Positions 35,325 through 45,700 of a stretch of 64,000 nt of DNA are shown in pieces. This DNA is from Flavobacteriales bacterium. GTDB lineage: Bacteria; Bacteroidota; Bacteroidia; NS11-12g; UBA9320. The translations under genes and the position numbers were made by a program. Below the pieces are notes generated by a model. It was not told the DNA's origin and made no database searches. It saw nothing but the letters and a program-made list of their open reading frames with translations. Each line of letters opens with the position of its first letter. Within the stretch, counting starts at the first letter, position 1. Location: contig JACJZT010000006.1 of NCBI GenBank assembly GCA_020635455.1, positions 62,001 to 126,000 on the forward strand. Direction: 5' to 3'.

Positions 35325-35717
35325 CTAAGTCGGTAGTGTAATAAATAGTAGTATGGTAAAGATGAGAATTAAGATAAAGCTTATAATAAGAATGTTTTTG
35401 TGCTCGGTATTTAAGTTTTTAACCAATGGAAGATCTGTCTTGGTCCGGTCCGTCGCATCCTGATAAGCGAATTCAGAAATATCCTTTCTTACAGGTAAAC
35501 CTGCTTCCCGAAGAATTTCCATGGCCTTTTCCACGTCTTCCGGCATAACCTGTAGTTTTATGCCTCCAATAGCGTTTGAATAAATGGGATTCACCTGAGC
35601 CGTTAATTCATCCATCACAAAACATTCTATGTTCTCCGAAATTAATTTGCCTTTTACCACCATTAGCTCATGGGGATAGGTAAATGTATATATGGTTACG
35701 GGGTGATTGCTATTCAT
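35325..35717 (-). CDS. DUF2007-family protein with C-terminal membrane anchor
   Basis: 130 residues. The N-terminal 70 residues (VTIYTFTYPHELMVVKGKLISENIECFVMD, then GGIKLQVMPEDVEKAMEIL) match the DUF2007 domain, a small ferredoxin-like alpha/beta fold often annotated as a putative signal-transducing protein. A single C-terminal helix (ILIISFILILIFTILLFIT) anchors it in the membrane. It starts three bases after the stop of the P1 peptidase gene and precedes the symporter, so the three are probably cotranscribed. Function is not established for the family. Confidence 0.86.
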   Translation of the reverse strand: MNSNHPVTIYTFTYPHELMVVKGKLISENIECFVMDELTAQVNPIYSNAIGGIKLQVMPEDVEKAMEILREAGLPVRKDISEFAYQDATDRTKTDLPLVKNLNTEHKNILIISFILILIFTILLFITLPT

Positions 35718-35719
35718 TT

Positions 35720-36943
35720 TTATTTTGAATTAATTTCATTCCCGGCAGATTTACCCAGGATCTTTTTGATCTTGTCTACCGGTACGGAGTATATTTTAGA
35801 ACCCTTGTTTCCGGTCATGGTCTTTGCCAAAAACAACGAGTTGACAATGGCTTCTTCAACGGCCTGAATGCATGCATCAAAAAGTGGGTCCAATTGGTCA
35901 TTTGGTAAGTAATCGGCCTTTGAGATTCCGTTTCTCGAAAATGCTTCCGGATTGGCGGTTGAGAAGGCCAGGAACAAGTCTCCTGAGCCATTTTCACCTT
36001 GTCCGCCAATTCGACTTATTCCCATGGGTATTCGCTTGCAAATTCGGTTTAATTGCTGAGGAAGCAACGGAGCGTCCGTTGCAATAATAACGATTATCGA
36101 ACCCTCCCCGGGATTTCTTACTTTGGTAGCTTTGGTAGAATAAACCGGTAGTAATGTGTCCATTAAGTGAGAACCGATATCAAGACCATTGATCCTGAAG
36201 AGGTCTCTTGCACCAAAGTTTGTTTGCACCAATGTACCAAGCGTAAAGGTTTTATCCTCTATTTTTATCACCCTCGAAGAACTGCCAATTCCACCTTTGA
36301 ATCCCATACAGATCGTACCGGTTCCGGCTCCAACATTTCCTTCTTCTACTGGACCGTTTTTAGCCTTGTTCAAAGCGTCAAAAACATGGTGTTCCTTTAT
36401 GTGAAATCCATTGATATCGTTCAAAACTCCATCGTAGGTTTCGGCAACGACCGGATATGTATACCAGTAATTTTGTGCCTCAAACCAATTCTTTTGAATA
36501 AACCATTTTAACATAGCATCACGACAAACACCAACACTGTTCGTGTTGGTCAATAAAACAGGCGTTTCAAGAAACCCGGATTCGGTGATCCAGGTGGTTC
36601 CGGTCATTTCACCATTTCCGTTCAGGGCATACCAGCCTGCAAATACGGGATCAAATTTTTTGCCGCGAGGAAAAATGGAGGTAATACCGGTTCGGATGCA
36701 TTTCTTTTGCTGTGAATTCTCAAGGTCTTTTATTAAAGTAACATGACCAACCTCAACGCCTTCTACATCTGTGATCGAGTTTAATTTTCCTGTATTCCCC
36801 GGAAATGAAAGGCCCATATTTCTGGCTTTCCGGGTAAAACCGGATTTTTCTGCCATAACTTCCGTTCGGCTTTTACATGAAGAGCTATTTTCAGTGGGGT
36901 TACAGGAAAAGAGCATCAGGGTTCCAATTATAAGTAGGCGCAT
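35720..36943 (-). CDS. P1/DmpA-family aminopeptidase (S58), lipoprotein
   Basis: 407 residues. LLIIGTLMLFSCNP is a lipoprotein signal peptide with Cys at about 14, so the enzyme is tethered outside the inner membrane. The N-terminal nucleophile hydrolase signatures are LNSITDVEGVEVGHVTL, LLTNTNSVGVCRDAM, and the self-cleavage region GNVGAGTGTICMGFKGGIGSSSR, where cleavage before the Ser exposes the nucleophile. LVQTNFGARDLF and VIIATDAPLLPQQLNRI are typical of the C-terminal half. The family hydrolyses N-terminal amino acids from peptides, amides or esters, including beta- or D-amino acid substrates. First gene of a probable three-gene unit. Confidence 0.94.
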   Translation of the reverse strand: MRLLIIGTLMLFSCNPTENSSSCKSRTEVMAEKSGFTRKARNMGLSFPGNTGKLNSITDVEGVEVGHVTLIKDLENSQQKKCIRTGITSIFPRGKKFDPVFAGWYALNGNGEMTGTTWITESGFLETPVLLTNTNSVGVCRDAMLKWFIQKNWFEAQNYWYTYPVVAETYDGVLNDINGFHIKEHHVFDALNKAKNGPVEEGNVGAGTGTICMGFKGGIGSSSRVIKIEDKTFTLGTLVQTNFGARDLFRINGLDIGSHLMDTLLPVYSTKATKVRNPGEGSIIVIIATDAPLLPQQLNRICKRIPMGISRIGGQGENGSGDLFLAFSTANPEAFSRNGISKADYLPNDQLDPLFDACIQAVEEAIVNSLFLAKTMTGNKGSKIYSVPVDKIKKILGKSAGNEINSK

Positions 36944-36950
36944 AATGATT

Positions 36951-36958
36951 CAAAAGTA
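36951..36958 (-). promoter_or_regulatory. Candidate -7 element for the P1 peptidase unit
   Basis: Minus-strand TACTTTTG matches TAnnTTTG, eight bases before the ATG at 36943. No -33 TTTG is seen, so the call is weak. Confidence 0.3.
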
Positions 36959-37013
36959 AACCAAAGTTTACAATTCATATTTTACATGAATTTGTCTTGC
37001 AAACTTCCTTGTT

Positions 37014-37682
37014 CTAGATCTCGGAGCTTTTCATGAACTCATGAATTATATCAGAAACTTCCTTTGGTTTGTTCAATACGATCATATGTCCTCCTGATAC
37101 TTTGTGAACCTGATTTCGGATATTGTGGATGGGTAAGACCCGGTCTTTGGTTCCATGGATGTGCTTAATACTTTCGTGAACGTCGGTGTGTTTCCAGTTC
37201 AGAATTTCGTGTATGGCCCATTTCAGGTAAACCGAATTGGTTTCTTTAATAATGTTTCGAATCAGTTTGACTTCCTCCTTATCCGATACTCCAAATAACC
37301 AGTACATTAAAAAATTGGTTTGTTTGAATACCCAAACCGGGATCAGTTTATAAAGCCCGGTACTGCCCATTATTTTAAAGGATAAGGGTAATTCTTTTTT
37401 GGTTTTTACCGAAGAAATGATAGTAACAGACTGAACTTCAATTTGTTTTGAAACTTCTATGGCCATCATTCCTCCAAACGATAAACCGATCAAATGAGGA
37501 GAGGGAGTTTTTATTTGTTCAATTAACCTGGTTGCATAAGTTTCAAGGGTATCTTCTTTTTCTGGTAGTATCCATTGAATGTAATGAGGTTTTTTATCTT
37601 TGAAATCGATGTTGCAAAAAACTCTTTCATCGGCTCCAAGCCCGCTGAATATATAGACTTCATTGGAAGTAGATGAACTCAT
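37014..37682 (-). CDS. Alpha/beta-fold hydrolase
   Basis: 222 residues. After VYIFSGLGADERVFCN, the nucleophile elbow PHLIGLSFGGMMAIEV gives Ser in GxSxGG. KHIHGTKDRVLPI is the acid strand, and GGHMIVLNKPKEV carries the His. The lid is short and helical (FKQTNFLMYWLF). This is a small cytoplasmic hydrolase without signal peptide; substrate cannot be told. It follows the PhnB-like gene by 24 bases and is probably cotranscribed with it. Confidence 0.88.
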   Translation of the reverse strand: MSSSTSNEVYIFSGLGADERVFCNIDFKDKKPHYIQWILPEKEDTLETYATRLIEQIKTPSPHLIGLSFGGMMAIEVSKQIEVQSVTIISSVKTKKELPLSFKIMGSTGLYKLIPVWVFKQTNFLMYWLFGVSDKEEVKLIRNIIKETNSVYLKWAIHEILNWKHTDVHESIKHIHGTKDRVLPIHNIRNQVHKVSGGHMIVLNKPKEVSDIIHEFMKSSEI

Positions 37683-37706
37683 TTTAACGGTGTATCCGGG
37701 ATGGGT

Positions 37707-38168
37707 TTATTTGTTTGCTTTTTTTTCAAAATCCTTATGTTCCTCCAGTTCACAATTGACCATCCATTGAATACCAAAACGATCGAAAAACAAGCCGTAA
37801 TAGGCCCCCCAGAATGTTTTATCATATGGAACGATTATTCTACCTTGATCCGACAATTCGGTGTACATTCTTTTAGCTTCTTCAGGTTTGTCAACATTAA
37901 TGGAAACGGTAACATTATTGCCTTCCTTGAAACCTCCGCCAAATGTATCGGAGGCATCAGAACCCATTAGCGACAAGCCATGGTCAAATTGAATGGATAC
38001 ATGCATTATTTTTTCCTTATCTGCTTCTGCAACCGGGAATTCTTTGGATGGAGGCATGTCCTTGAACTTGCTGATGTGTGCAAATTCTTTTTTGAATACT
38101 TTTTTATAAAAACCAAAAGCTTCTTCACAATTTCCGTTAAAGGTCAGATAAGGGTTTAATGTCATCAT
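37707..38168 (-). CDS. PhnB-like VOC superfamily protein
   Basis: 153 residues. It opens with LNPYLTFNGNCEEAFGFYKKVF, the standard start of PhnB-like (3-demethylubiquinone-type) VOC proteins, continues with IMHVSIQFDHGLSLMGSD and NNVTVSINVDKPEEAKRMYTEL, and ends with FWGAYYGLFFDRFGIQWMVN. The fold is a dimer of glyoxalase-like beta-alpha repeats. No clear metal triad is visible, as usual for this group, and the function is unknown. It is cotranscribed with the alpha/beta hydrolase. Confidence 0.9.
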   Translation of the reverse strand: MMTLNPYLTFNGNCEEAFGFYKKVFKKEFAHISKFKDMPPSKEFPVAEADKEKIMHVSIQFDHGLSLMGSDASDTFGGGFKEGNNVTVSINVDKPEEAKRMYTELSDQGRIIVPYDKTFWGAYYGLFFDRFGIQWMVNCELEEHKDFEKKANK

Positions 38169-38274
38169 AATAAATAAATTTTTTTCAGTCCGTTGCGTTC
38201 TTTTATTAAATATTGTTACAGGAAAACACCTGTGTATGGTTTGCGAAAATAACCGGGCAAAACATTCATTTTGT

Positions 38275-38282
38275 CAAAAATA
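38275..38282 (-). promoter_or_regulatory. Candidate -7 element upstream of the VOC/hydrolase pair
   Basis: Minus-strand TATTTTTG fits TAnnTTTG, about 107 bases before the ATG at 38168. No consensus -33 box. The gap 38169-38341 is otherwise AT-rich and empty. Confidence 0.3.
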
Positions 38283-38341
38283 AGAATTTAAATAAAAGGT
38301 ATATAAATCAATTGATAATTGAGGTCTGAGATCAGGATCCA

Positions 38342-39850
38342 TTAATATTTGAAAAGATACGCACTCGCTTTTCTGGAACTATACGATAATTTTTCCTTGT
38401 GATCACCATTTCTGAATTGTTTCAGAATTTTATTCATTTCGTTTCCTTCATAATGACCCATCAGGATCCAGGTACGGCCGGTATCCTGTTTCAATTCATC
38501 AATTTTTACAAGAGGCAGATTGGCATCCTCTGCAAAGTACTCGTCGATGAATTCCCTGTTACTGAATTGTTCACTGTTCACCACAATTTGATCAGGTTCG
38601 AGGGCTGTTTTACCGGTGATCTTATAAAATTTTAAGGATCTGAATGCTCCTATATAGACCAGCACTTTATCGTTTTCTTCTCTGTTTTGATCAATGAATT
38701 CAATGCATGACCTTACCTCTTCGTGTTTATACGGGAATCCTGACCGAATAAACAGTGCACAGCAGAAAAGGCCAATGGAAACCGTTATCATCGGGTGCAC
38801 GATGCCGGGTATGTATCTTGGTTTGATTGAAAAGAGATACTCAAATCCGGCTGATACAATAAGAATAAGAATGGGACCTGTATACAAAACGAGCCTTAAA
38901 TTGAAGGGGTACATTTTTAAGGATGATAATATCAAATGTATCAAAACCGGTATGAAAAAAAACAAAAGAAGACCCGATCTTTTAACCTTTAACAAGTAGT
39001 ATGCACCAGCGATAAAAAATACAGGTAGAATTAAAAGGTCCGGAAGCAATTTTGAAAAATACATTTCGTATTTACTCCTGAAAAAATTCACAAATTCAGC
39101 AGAAAACGGGTTTTGAGGCATAAATGCTCCAAAGTCGGTAAAGTAAAATATCTGTGATTTCAAGGATGGATGTTCGTAAACAAAGGCAAAGTAATACACC
39201 AGGAAGCCAATTGCCCAGACCAAACTAACCGCGAAAAGATTTACCAATTGAAGATCTTTTTTGTGAAAATTATCCAAAAGGACCAGAATTCCTGATGCCA
39301 CTAAAACAAAAGGTGCAATGTTGGAAAAATAGATAAATACCAGTCCCGATACGGCGAGATACGAGTATTTTTTTACCTTGCTGCCCGGTGGATTCTTCAC
39401 AAGATAATACATCCACAGAGTAAAAAACACATCGCACATATACTGTTTGACCTCACTTGAATAATAAATGATCTTAGGATTAAGAAGGAATAAGATCAGT
39501 GAAATTGCTATGATAAGCTTGTTTTTGAATATACCGGAACTGATCTTGAAAAAAACATAAACGGATCCTATAAAAAAGAGAAGTGGCAGTAGCCGAAAAC
39601 CCAGTTCAGAGTTAGGGATCAAAAAGCTGAACATCTTCTCAAACTGAAGAAAAAGGATCGGTGCTACCTGTATGTAATCCAATGGCTGAAACAAACCTGA
39701 AAAACTGCGTTTTAAAATATTAAGACTCAGGCTGGCTTCATCGAGCCATATACTCCTGTTATAAAAGAATTGAACGAGCGCTAACCCAATACCGCTTAGC
39801 ATTATGGCATAGATCAGCAAGTTGTCTGTTTTTCTTTGTTTCAGATCCAT
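38342..39850 (-). CDS. GT39/ArnT-like membrane glycosyltransferase
   Basis: 502 residues with about ten membrane spans and a soluble C-terminal tail of about 120 residues. The first periplasmic loop holds SIWLDEASLSLNILKRSF, the acidic Asp-Glu motif that GT-C enzymes of the ArnT/PMT group use for catalysis. FRLLPLLFFIGSVYVFFK and YYSSEVKQYMCDVFFTLWM are further family-like features. Such enzymes transfer a sugar from a polyprenyl-phosphate donor to a lipid, glycan or protein on the outer face of the inner membrane. A GT2 gene able to make such a donor is two genes upstream in the same unit. Confidence 0.85.
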   Translation of the reverse strand: MDLKQRKTDNLLIYAIMLSGIGLALVQFFYNRSIWLDEASLSLNILKRSFSGLFQPLDYIQVAPILFLQFEKMFSFLIPNSELGFRLLPLLFFIGSVYVFFKISSGIFKNKLIIAISLILFLLNPKIIYYSSEVKQYMCDVFFTLWMYYLVKNPPGSKVKKYSYLAVSGLVFIYFSNIAPFVLVASGILVLLDNFHKKDLQLVNLFAVSLVWAIGFLVYYFAFVYEHPSLKSQIFYFTDFGAFMPQNPFSAEFVNFFRSKYEMYFSKLLPDLLILPVFFIAGAYYLLKVKRSGLLLFFFIPVLIHLILSSLKMYPFNLRLVLYTGPILILIVSAGFEYLFSIKPRYIPGIVHPMITVSIGLFCCALFIRSGFPYKHEEVRSCIEFIDQNREENDKVLVYIGAFRSLKFYKITGKTALEPDQIVVNSEQFSNREFIDEYFAEDANLPLVKIDELKQDTGRTWILMGHYEGNEMNKILKQFRNGDHKEKLSYSSRKASAYLFKY

Positions 39851-39856
39851 GGAGTA

Positions 39857-41419
39857 CTATTTTTCGATGCGAATTTCAAAACTCATGTGATCGGAGTATC
39901 GCCGGTAAACGTCTCCTGTATTTCCAAAATAGTACAAGTAAACAAATCGGGGCAATTCATGATTTTTGATGGATCGATTGCATTTCATATAAAAATAAGC
40001 TCTTTCATCAACCTGTTTATAATCCCTCATATTGTATGCCGACATTAATTTTTCCTGTATCCTTATATCGATCCATTTCTGCAATTCTTCTTTATTGAGT
40101 TTTTTTTGATTTTTACCTACAAAATACCGGTCTTGTTTACCCGTTGCCATTTTGTATAAACCGTTGATCTCGAAATATGACATAACACGGTCGGTAGCAT
40201 TCTGGCAATTTTGATCGTCTTCAAAAACCAAGGTTTTAACAGGTCCGGGGTCATGATTTGCGAAATATCCGGAGATCAATTCATATTTAAACCAACCCTT
40301 GTAATAATCGGAAGTTTGAGCCAGTAATGACACGCTAAATGTAGTAAGTATGGTTGAAAGAAAGACAATTCTGTAAAATCTGATGGCAGAAAGGGTAATG
40401 ATACAGGAAAGGATCAAACTCACTCCAAAAGGGATGAGCAATTGATGGCGTGTTTCCCAGCCCTTGAAAACAGGATATTTTTGTACCAGTAAATAAGGGG
40501 TAATTCCTGTAACGAACAAAACGGATCCCAGAATAATTACGAGCACGGAACCTTTTATTTTTACCCTGCCTGAAAATAAATGGGCGAACCTAAACCCGGT
40601 AAGATAAACATAGATGCCAAATAGAAGTACTGCAAGATATTTATAGTTTATCAATTGCTCTAAAAAGTACAGAATGTGGTCTTTAAGAATACCAAGAACG
40701 TTTCCCGGAAGGTGGATCAATGAATTGGGATCGATGCGGTTATAATGCTGACTTGTACCGGTGGAGATCGGTTTTAGAAGTGTATATCGAAGAGCAATGA
40801 AAACAACCGGTATCAGGATCAGCCAGAAGTATCTTTTTAAGAAATCGGTAACTCGCAGATGGTTATGGAAATACAAGTGCAAAAGTAAGATTGGATATAA
40901 GAGTATAATTGAATTGGTTATGAAAGAATACAAAAGAAATATGCTCACAAACAAAACATGCATAATGGTTTGTTTTTGTGTTTTTAAGATCAGATGGTAG
41001 GATGTTAAAAAAAGAAAAAGGCAAAGCGTGTAGGGTAGGGTGCTTGCCGAATTTTTCATAAAATAATAGGGAGAAACACTGAAAACAAGTGCAGTTAATC
41101 CTGAAGTCAATTTATCAAACTTTGTTTGTGATAAAATCTTATAGAATAGAACCAAAATTCCAAGACCAAGCAAAAAAGTGCATAAATGATAAACAAGCAT
41201 TGGATAGGGAAATGAAAACAGAAATGCATGTATTGCCCAGATGCCGGTGTAGTACCATCCTTCGGGGTTGAAGCAATTTATCAGATCGGCTGTTGTTTGA
41301 TCGTAATATTTCCAATCGTCGATGAAGATTCCATTATTAAAAAGCATCAAAGAATTAAAGATGCAATAGAACAGGATGGACCAGTTAAGCAGAGATGGAT
41401 TTTTTACGGATTTCATCAA
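39857..41419 (-). CDS. Polytopic membrane protein, probable GT-C glycosyltransferase
   Basis: 520 residues with about ten to twelve spans. The first external loop contains GIFIDDWKYYDQTTADLINCF, an Asp-Asp-Trp motif resembling the acidic catalytic motif of GT-C enzymes. YYFMKNSASTLPYTLCLFLF follows a later span. The C-terminal soluble part (PVKTLVFEDDQNCQNATDRV onward) is short. It stops six bases before the GT39-like gene. I infer a lipid-phosphate-sugar-dependent transferase, but no named family is certain. Two membrane transferases with one GT2 suggest decoration of a surface glycan. Confidence 0.75.
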   Translation of the reverse strand: MMKSVKNPSLLNWSILFYCIFNSLMLFNNGIFIDDWKYYDQTTADLINCFNPEGWYYTGIWAIHAFLFSFPYPMLVYHLCTFLLGLGILVLFYKILSQTKFDKLTSGLTALVFSVSPYYFMKNSASTLPYTLCLFLFLTSYHLILKTQKQTIMHVLFVSIFLLYSFITNSIILLYPILLLHLYFHNHLRVTDFLKRYFWLILIPVVFIALRYTLLKPISTGTSQHYNRIDPNSLIHLPGNVLGILKDHILYFLEQLINYKYLAVLLFGIYVYLTGFRFAHLFSGRVKIKGSVLVIILGSVLFVTGITPYLLVQKYPVFKGWETRHQLLIPFGVSLILSCIITLSAIRFYRIVFLSTILTTFSVSLLAQTSDYYKGWFKYELISGYFANHDPGPVKTLVFEDDQNCQNATDRVMSYFEINGLYKMATGKQDRYFVGKNQKKLNKEELQKWIDIRIQEKLMSAYNMRDYKQVDERAYFYMKCNRSIKNHELPRFVYLYYFGNTGDVYRRYSDHMSFEIRIEK

Positions 41420-41467
41420 ATTATGAATGGCGTATTAAAGCAGCAGTAAATAGCATTAAATTAAACA

Positions 41468-42403
41468 CTAGCCGGACTTTGGGATTTCTTTTACCTCGCT
41501 GATTATGTAACTCTTACGGTTTCTTGAAGCATCCAGTATCCTCCATAGATATTCTGCAATAATTCCCAAAGAAAGGTTTGTGATCCCAAAACCTAACATT
41601 AAAATTGAGATCAGTGCAGGCCATCCGGAAACAAGGTCTCCAACAAAGATCTTTCTGAAAATGATATAAATCATCCACATGAACCCAATTAGTGAAAAAA
41701 GTATTCCAACAATGGTAACCAGTCTCACAGGTGCATAGGAAAACGATACAAAGGTGTCGAGCATCAGTTTGATTTTTTTGGATAAACTCCATTTTGATCT
41801 TCCAAGCTTACGCTCCTTACGATCAAAATATATACTGTCCTGATTGAACCCGAGGTTCATGATCTGCAAAAAATAGGATGAGTTGATCTCCTGATTTTCA
41901 AGGAGCTGTTTTCGGACCTTGCTATTGTACATAACTACATCAAGTCCTGATCCGGGGTAGTTTTTATTGATAAATTTTTGTACCAAAAGGGCAAACAAAC
42001 CGGAAAAGGTTTTTTCAACGATCCCGGTTTGGGTTGTTTTTCGATGTGCCCATACAATGTCGTTTCCCTCATGGATCTTTTCTGAAAGTTTTGGTATTAG
42101 TTCAAGTGGATCTTGAAGATCGGCATTAAGGTTTACGATAAGTTCCCCGGAGGCTACCGAAACGCCTGCATTTAAAGCAGCATGTGAACCGTAATTTTTA
42201 GAAAGTCTTACAAGTTTTGAAGGATAAGATCTCGATCGGTTGTTCAGGATAAGTTCGGCCGTTCGATCCGTCGAGCCATCGTCAACAAACACGATCTCAG
42301 TGTTTTGGTCGTATTTGGTATTGAAAAAATATTCAAGGTTTTCAAATAAACCCGGTAAGCTTTCCTCTTCATTGTAAACCGGAATTATAACACTGAGATT
42401 CAT
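41468..42403 (-). CDS. GT2 polyprenyl-phosphate glycosyltransferase (GtrB/DPM-like)
   Basis: 311 residues. The GT-A core has LSVIIPVYNEEESLPGLF, TEIVFVDDGSTDRT, SKNYGSHAALNAGVSVASG and LIVNLNADLQDPLELI, whose Asp residues bind metal and nucleotide. The DRKERKLGRSKWSLSKKIKLMLD segment precedes two C-terminal membrane helices (VRLVTIVGILFSLIGFMWM and LISILMLGFGITNLSLGII), the GtrB/ArnC arrangement. It should load a sugar onto undecaprenyl phosphate for the two downstream GT-C-like proteins. It is divergent from the NRPS genes across a 328-bp region. Confidence 0.93.
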   Translation of the reverse strand: MNLSVIIPVYNEEESLPGLFENLEYFFNTKYDQNTEIVFVDDGSTDRTAELILNNRSRSYPSKLVRLSKNYGSHAALNAGVSVASGELIVNLNADLQDPLELIPKLSEKIHEGNDIVWAHRKTTQTGIVEKTFSGLFALLVQKFINKNYPGSGLDVVMYNSKVRKQLLENQEINSSYFLQIMNLGFNQDSIYFDRKERKLGRSKWSLSKKIKLMLDTFVSFSYAPVRLVTIVGILFSLIGFMWMIYIIFRKIFVGDLVSGWPALISILMLGFGITNLSLGIIAEYLWRILDASRNRKSYIISEVKEIPKSG

Positions 42404-42731
42404 GGGAAAGTTCGATTCGTTGTTTGGACAGTTCTGGGAATAATTGACTTAATAATTTCAGGACAAATTAATATAATAAAATTCAAGTATGTGGAGAATA
42501 TTTAAAATAAACATTGAAACTACAGGTAACTGAATGAAATTAAGCTTTTTGTGAGTAATTGGACTGATAATAAAAACTTGATAATTGTCATTTTATTCTT
42601 TTTCAATTTTGGGACAATATCTTTAAATTTGTCAACTACTACGATAATTTTTATGTGTAAGTCTAATTCTACCCTGCGTCCTGGAATTTCTTAAGGAAAG
42701 TTGGTATTCGTTTAATTTTAAGAAAGATAAT
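42404..42731. other. Divergent intergenic region between glycosyltransferase and NRPS operons
   Basis: 328 bp, strongly AT-rich. I find no gene: an ATG at 42653 opens only a 13-codon frame. The NRPS reading frame is open from 42648 but lacks an ATG. The only structure I support is the candidate promoter at 42601-42631. Confidence 0.6.
42601..42631 (+). promoter_or_regulatory. Candidate promoter of the NRPS operon
   Basis: TTTC at 42601-42604, 19 bases, TAAATTTG at 42624-42631. The -7 box is an exact TAnnTTTG match and the -33 box is three of four at the standard spacing. The leader would be about 95 bases before the TTG start at 42732. Confidence 0.5.
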
Positions 42732-45700
42732 TTGGATAAGAGACCTAAGGGCATAAAACTAAAAACCGCTAAAGACCTTTTAAATAAAATTCAAAAAGGT
42801 GTTACGCCAACCGGTGAAGTGAATTACAAACAGCCGGATTCGGAAATTCAAAAGTCGGTTTATCAAATTTGGCAGGAAGTACTGGGGCACGATAACTTCG
42901 GCGTACAGGATGATTTCTTTTCCCTGGGGGGAAATAGTCTTAAAGGGGTCCGGGTGGTTTCGAAGATCATTCAGCATTTCAGGCATTCATTTGAATTAAC
43001 AGATATTTTCCTTCATTCAAATATTGAAAATTTATCTGCATTTATTGAGGAAAAAGTAAAAAGTTCTGCAGAATCGGAGCCTTTTCACAAAATCGTAAGA
43101 CCTGAACTTTTACCTCTTTCATTTGGACAGGAAAGACTTTGGTTTATCCATCAACTCGAAGGAAGCACACAATACCACATCCCGGCAGTTTTCAGAATAA
43201 AAGGAAGGCTCAACGAAAGTGCCCTGGTAAATTCATTAAGAGAAATGGTCAACCGACATGAGGTACTCAGGACCGCTATCCGAACCCAAAACGGAAAGCC
43301 TTATCAGTTCATTCTTTCTGAAAATTTATGGGAACCGGAGTTCCTTGACCTTACGAATCAAAAGGAAGACCTTTTTACAGATGAACTGATTTTAAAGTTG
43401 GTCAATGAACCCTTCGATCTCGAAAAAGATCATAAGATCCGGGCTACTTTGCTTAAAAGGTCCAAAGATGAACAATGGTTGGTCATAACGTTGCATCACA
43501 TTGCTTCAGACGGATGGTCGACGTCGGTCATTTTAAAAGAAATTGAACTTCTTTACAAGGTCTTTTCCGAACCTGCACCGGTTTTGCCTCCAAAAATAGA
43601 ATTTCAGTATGCTGATTATGCTGTTTGGCAAAAAGATAGTTATGAAAAGGACATAGCCGACAAGCTGAATTATTGGAAAGAAAATCTGGAAGGGGTTCAA
43701 CCACTTCAGTTCCCAACAGATTATACAAGGCCCAAAGTGCAGTCAATCAATGGTGACGAAATAGAGTTTTACATACCATCCGGTCTCAAATCGAAACTGG
43801 AAGCTCTTGGGCTTCAGAATCATGCGACCTTGTTTATGACCCTTTTTGCAGGATTCAATGCCCTTTTGAACAGGTATACCGGTAACCATGATCTTTGCAT
43901 TGGAACCCCGGTGGCAAACAGGCCAAGACAGGAATTTGAAAACCTTATTGGTTTTTTTGTAAACACCCTTGCCCTGCGCAATAGAATTGAAGAGAAGGAT
44001 TCTTTTGTCAGTCTTTTGGAAAGGGTCCGTGAAAATACCTTACAGGCATACCTTCATCAGGAGGTCCCTTTTGAAAAGGTTGTTGAAGCAACTGCAAACA
44101 AAAGAGAACTCGATACCACTCCTCTGTTCCAGGTTATGTTTATTCTGCAGAACCGAAACGATCTGTCGGATGCAGGGCTAAAGGATATTGAAATTGAAGA
44201 AAAAAGATTTCATCAAAACACCTCCTTGTTTGACCTTACCTTCAGTTTTGTGGAACATGAAGATGGTTTAAAAGGAGTTGTAGAGTATTGCACAGACCTT
44301 TTTAAACGATCAAGTGTTGAAAGCCTGGCAGATCATTTCGTTAACCTGCTTGAATCGGTAACTGCAGATCCGAATGCATCCATAAAATCCTTAAACATTG
44401 TCGGCGTTCAGGAAGAGCATAAGATTCTTCATGAATTCAGAGGTATGAAGAAAGAATTCCCGGAAAACGCTACGGTCGTTGGTCTTTTCGAAGATCAGGT
44501 CCGATCCAATCCGGAATCCATTGCGGTTGTGGATGAACATTCAGAACTCAGTTATGCTCAGCTAAATCATAAAGTGAACCATCTGGCCGAGCATCTTCTT
44601 TCTATTGGTGCCAAAAGATCCTCAAGAATACCGGTTATTTTACCAAAGTCAACCGAAATGATGGCTGCGATACTGGCCATTCTAAAAACCGGTGCTTCTT
44701 ATGTTCCCATAGATCCTTCCTTCCCGGACCAACGTAAAAAATTTATTATTCAGGATTGCGAAGCGGAACTTGTGATCGGTGAAGCCCTTAAACTCCAAAA
44801 ATTAAAATTGGGCAAATCGGTCAAAGCGGTTGATCCGTCGCTTATTGATGAACAGCGTCAAGCCGTTCTTAAAAATCCGTCTTCAGAAATTTCTGCACTA
44901 ACTGAGGCCTATGTAATGTATACTTCAGGTTCGACCGGAAACCCGAAAGGAGTTCGTGTTAGTCACAGAAACATTGTAAGTCTGGTTAAGGGGATTGACT
45001 ATGTGAGCTTTAAGTCTTCAGACGTATTGCTCTCCTCCGGTTCTGTTTCTTTCGACGCAACTACCTTCGAGTATTGGGGGATGTTGCTCAACGGAGGTAA
45101 ACTTATTTTGGTATCTGATGATACACTGCTGAATTCAAAAGTGTTGATGAAGGAAATCCAAAAGCACAGAGTGAATTTAATGTGGTTCACTGCCGGCTGG
45201 TTTAATTTTCTGGTCAATACGGAGATCGAACTTTTTAAAGGACTTCATACCATTTTGGTAGGAGGTGAAAAATTATCGGAACCCCATGTTGAAAAACTTA
45301 GAAATTACCATCCTGAATTAAGCATACTAAATGGTTATGGCCCAACAGAAAATACTACATTTTCGTTGACTTATCCAATCAAAGAAACCGCCTTTACCGG
45401 ATCTGTGCCAATTGGAAAGCCTCTTAGCAACCGAACGGTTTACATACTTGACGAATTTCAGAACATCGTTCCACCGGGCATTACAGGAGAAATTTACCTT
45501 GGAGGAGCAGGTTTAAGTCTTGGCTATTTGAACAACCCGGAACTTAATAGTGAAAAATTTGTTGAAGTTCCTTCCTTAAGATCGGTTGAAAACAGATTGT
45601 ACAAAACCGGTGACCTAGGTAAATGGCTGGAGGATGGAAATGTTATCTATACCGGCAGGGTCGATCAGCAAATAAAGATTCGTGGATATCGTATCGAACC

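Noticed and set aside
42653..42694. ATG at 42653 as the NRPS start or as a leader peptide
   Set aside because: It is out of frame with the synthetase and meets a stop after 13 codons without features of an attenuator.
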